Shown here: in pieces, positions 62,767 through 64,000 of the stretch | Layout of the letters: every line of letters begins with the position of its first letter | How positions within the stretch are numbered: position 1 is the first letter of the stretch | Source: Parerythrobacter jejuensis | GTDB lineage: Bacteria; Pseudomonadota; Alphaproteobacteria; Sphingomonadales; Sphingomonadaceae | NCBI RefSeq assembly: GCF_039536765.1 | Contig: NZ_BAAAZF010000001.1 | Location: 1,488,001 to 1,552,000, forward strand | Length of the DNA: 64,000 nt | Reading direction: 5' to 3' | Notes under the pieces: generated by a model | Database searches by the model: none | What the model was told of the DNA's origin: nothing | Seen by the model: only the letters and a program-made list of their open reading frames with translations | Position numbers and translations under genes: made by a program

Positions 62767-64000
62767 GCCAAAGGCAGTCCTTTAACGATCTTCAATGCGG
62801 CCCTCAGCAAGGCGCCAATGGCTGAGTCCATACCGAAGTACGAAAGCAGCCAAGTTTCATTTGCTATCATCCATTGGCTTAATCCGTAAGTTATAGTCAC
62901 CATACCAACTGCGCCTGCTGTGATACTCTTCCGATTCAGCCAAATCCATCTTGATGAAGCGATGACAAAGTTGAAAATAGTCGATTGGACAATCAGGATG
63001 TACGATTCTGAATTATTTTCAGTAGTATCACTCAAAATTTTAAGTGCCGATCTAGTTTCATCGTCAAGATACTTTTTCGTCTCTGCAAATTGTACGATTT
63101 TCTTCAAGCCTTCATGGGCATTCTCAACGCGACCCTTTCTTGATGTCGTTACAGCCTCGTCAAGCTCCCAAAGATCAGGATGCAACGAAATTAACGCGTT
63201 ATGCGACCTAATCACATTCTTGAATGTTAGTAGTGTCGTTTCAGATAAGTCTGGCAGGTCGGAATCATAGGCTTTTGAAATCTGCGCTTCGAATAGTTTC
63301 CTGACAGCATCCCCTCGCATCACAAGTTGCACATCATCAGACCATTCTTCGACTGAAGGAAATGAAGCCCTATACCGCTGCATAATCGGCTTTAGGTAGG
63401 CAGCGCTATTTATCTCGCATTCCGCAAGCATCGTATCGGTGGCGAATATAACCTCCTGTATAGCAGATTTTTTTACTTGGGAGGACTGGGTCTTTGTTTT
63501 TGGTTCGTCAATTTTCATCGATCCTTCAGTCGGCAAAAACTCATAGCCCGCTCGAATTTGTGACTGACTTGCTTGATGGTCAACGAGAGACTCTAAGCAC
63601 TCGAGACATGTTTCAGCCAACAAACTGTTCACTTGCGTGATATTGTCACTTTCAAGGAAAGCTCGATTCTCTAGAATTTTCGACTCTATCTCGGACCACA
63701 GGAAGGGTGGGATATTGCTCCCAGCCTCTCCTAGGAACCGGAATTCGAACCACATTACCCAGACATTCCAAGTTTCATTCCTAGATCTCAGCCAACTCTC
63801 TGTATTCTTCCATGCTTCGAAGAATGGACTTTCGGAAGTTAGCGCAGGGCGGAGCGCCTCACCCTTATGATGATTTAGGTGATTAATATGGTAATCAAAA
63901 TCTCCCCAGACATCACTCATTATTTCATTCGGTCCAACCCCAAGATTTGACGAATAGTTCCGGCCATTATCCAGTATTGACTGGATGCAACGCCGCAATT
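62763..64000 (-). CDS. Unknown protein, 5' end beyond right edge
   Basis: At least 412 aa; the frame is open to the window edge, and no start codon other than a TTG at the very edge is seen, so the gene is taken as partial. No family recognised. Soluble, helical and Trp-rich for ~330 residues (WNVWVMWFEFRFLGEAGSNI, EVIFATDTMLAECEINSAAY), then two or three membrane helices near the C-terminus (SITAGAVGMVTITYGLSQWM, SYFGMDSAIGALLRAALKIV). AT-richer than motB, suggesting a recently acquired gene. Convergent with motB and overlapping it by 4 nt. Confidence 0.65.
   Translation of the reverse strand, partial: LRRCIQSILDNGRNYSSNLGVGPNEIMSDVWGDFDYHINHLNHHKGEALRPALTSESPFFEAWKNTESWLRSRNETWNVWVMWFEFRFLGEAGSNIPPFLWSEIESKILENRAFLESDNITQVNSLLAETCLECLESLVDHQASQSQIRAGYEFLPTEGSMKIDEPKTKTQSSQVKKSAIQEVIFATDTMLAECEINSAAYLKPIMQRYRASFPSVEEWSDDVQLVMRGDAVRKLFEAQISKAYDSDLPDLSETTLLTFKNVIRSHNALISLHPDLWELDEAVTTSRKGRVENAHEGLKKIVQFAETKKYLDDETRSALKILSDTTENNSESYILIVQSTIFNFVIASSRWIWLNRKSITAGAVGMVTITYGLSQWMIANETWLLSYFGMDSAIGALLRAALKIVKGLPLA

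Noticed and set aside
63996-63998. TTG as the start codon of the last gene
   Set aside because: It lies at the very window edge with no room for a ribosome site; the gene is more likely cut by the window.

Overview
The window looks like an alphaproteobacterial chromosome, most likely Sphingomonadales (Erythrobacter or a relative). This rests on the moderately high GC, the protein style and the tightly overlapping flagellar operons; it is an inference, as there is no rRNA or other marker gene. It holds two unrelated-looking flagellar gene sets side by side, called set A (divergent) and set B (canonical) here, plus two giant YD-repeat (Rhs-type) genes lying inside set A.

Set A, left arm (1-3079, minus strand): fliQ, fliR, flhB and a 5' part of flhA that runs off the left edge. 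Next on the same strand (3629-28217) come two tandem giant genes of about 11-12 kb (3,692 and 3,995 aa). Each has an N-terminal 'ATGN' Rhs-type entry domain, a long YD-repeat shell, a LysM domain, a hydrophobic Gly/Ala-rich stretch and a variable C-terminal tail. Each is followed at once by a small lipoprotein gene. One tail carries HELVH and resembles M91-type metallopeptidases. The other carries a His/Asp pattern like zinc-dependent phospholipase C-type hydrolases. Set A, right arm (28716-44205, plus strand): flgF-flgG-flgA-flgH-flgI-flgB-flgC-fliE-fliF-(131 aa unknown)-fliH-fliI-fliJ-fliK-flgD-flgE-fliM-fliN-fliO-fliP-fliA-(TPR)-(112 aa unknown). It encodes a rod, hook, rings and export apparatus. 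Within the window set A has no fliG, motAB, flgKL, fliD or fliC, its FliF and FliM are short, and its FlhB has NPEH in place of NPTH.

A DUF2235/Tle1-like hydrolase gene (44319-45341) separates the two sets. Set B (45338-62766) looks like an ordinary flagellum. On the minus strand are slt-flhA-fliA and flgA-flgM-flgN. On the plus strand are a GGDEF protein and flgBCDEFGHIJKL-motAB. An ExbB/ExbD-like pair is on the minus strand. Three textbook sigma-54 promoters drive set B operons, and an identical 16-nt palindrome lies upstream of two of them. A partial gene of unknown function ends the window.

The most interesting reading is that set A is a flagellum-derived, probably non-rotary export machine dedicated to the two giant LysM/YD-repeat polymorphic toxins. 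Both giant genes lack a Sec signal, sit between the two halves of the export-gate genes, and share a sigma-28-like promoter element (TAAA-N14-GYCGGATT). This is inference; parts missing from set A could lie left of the window.
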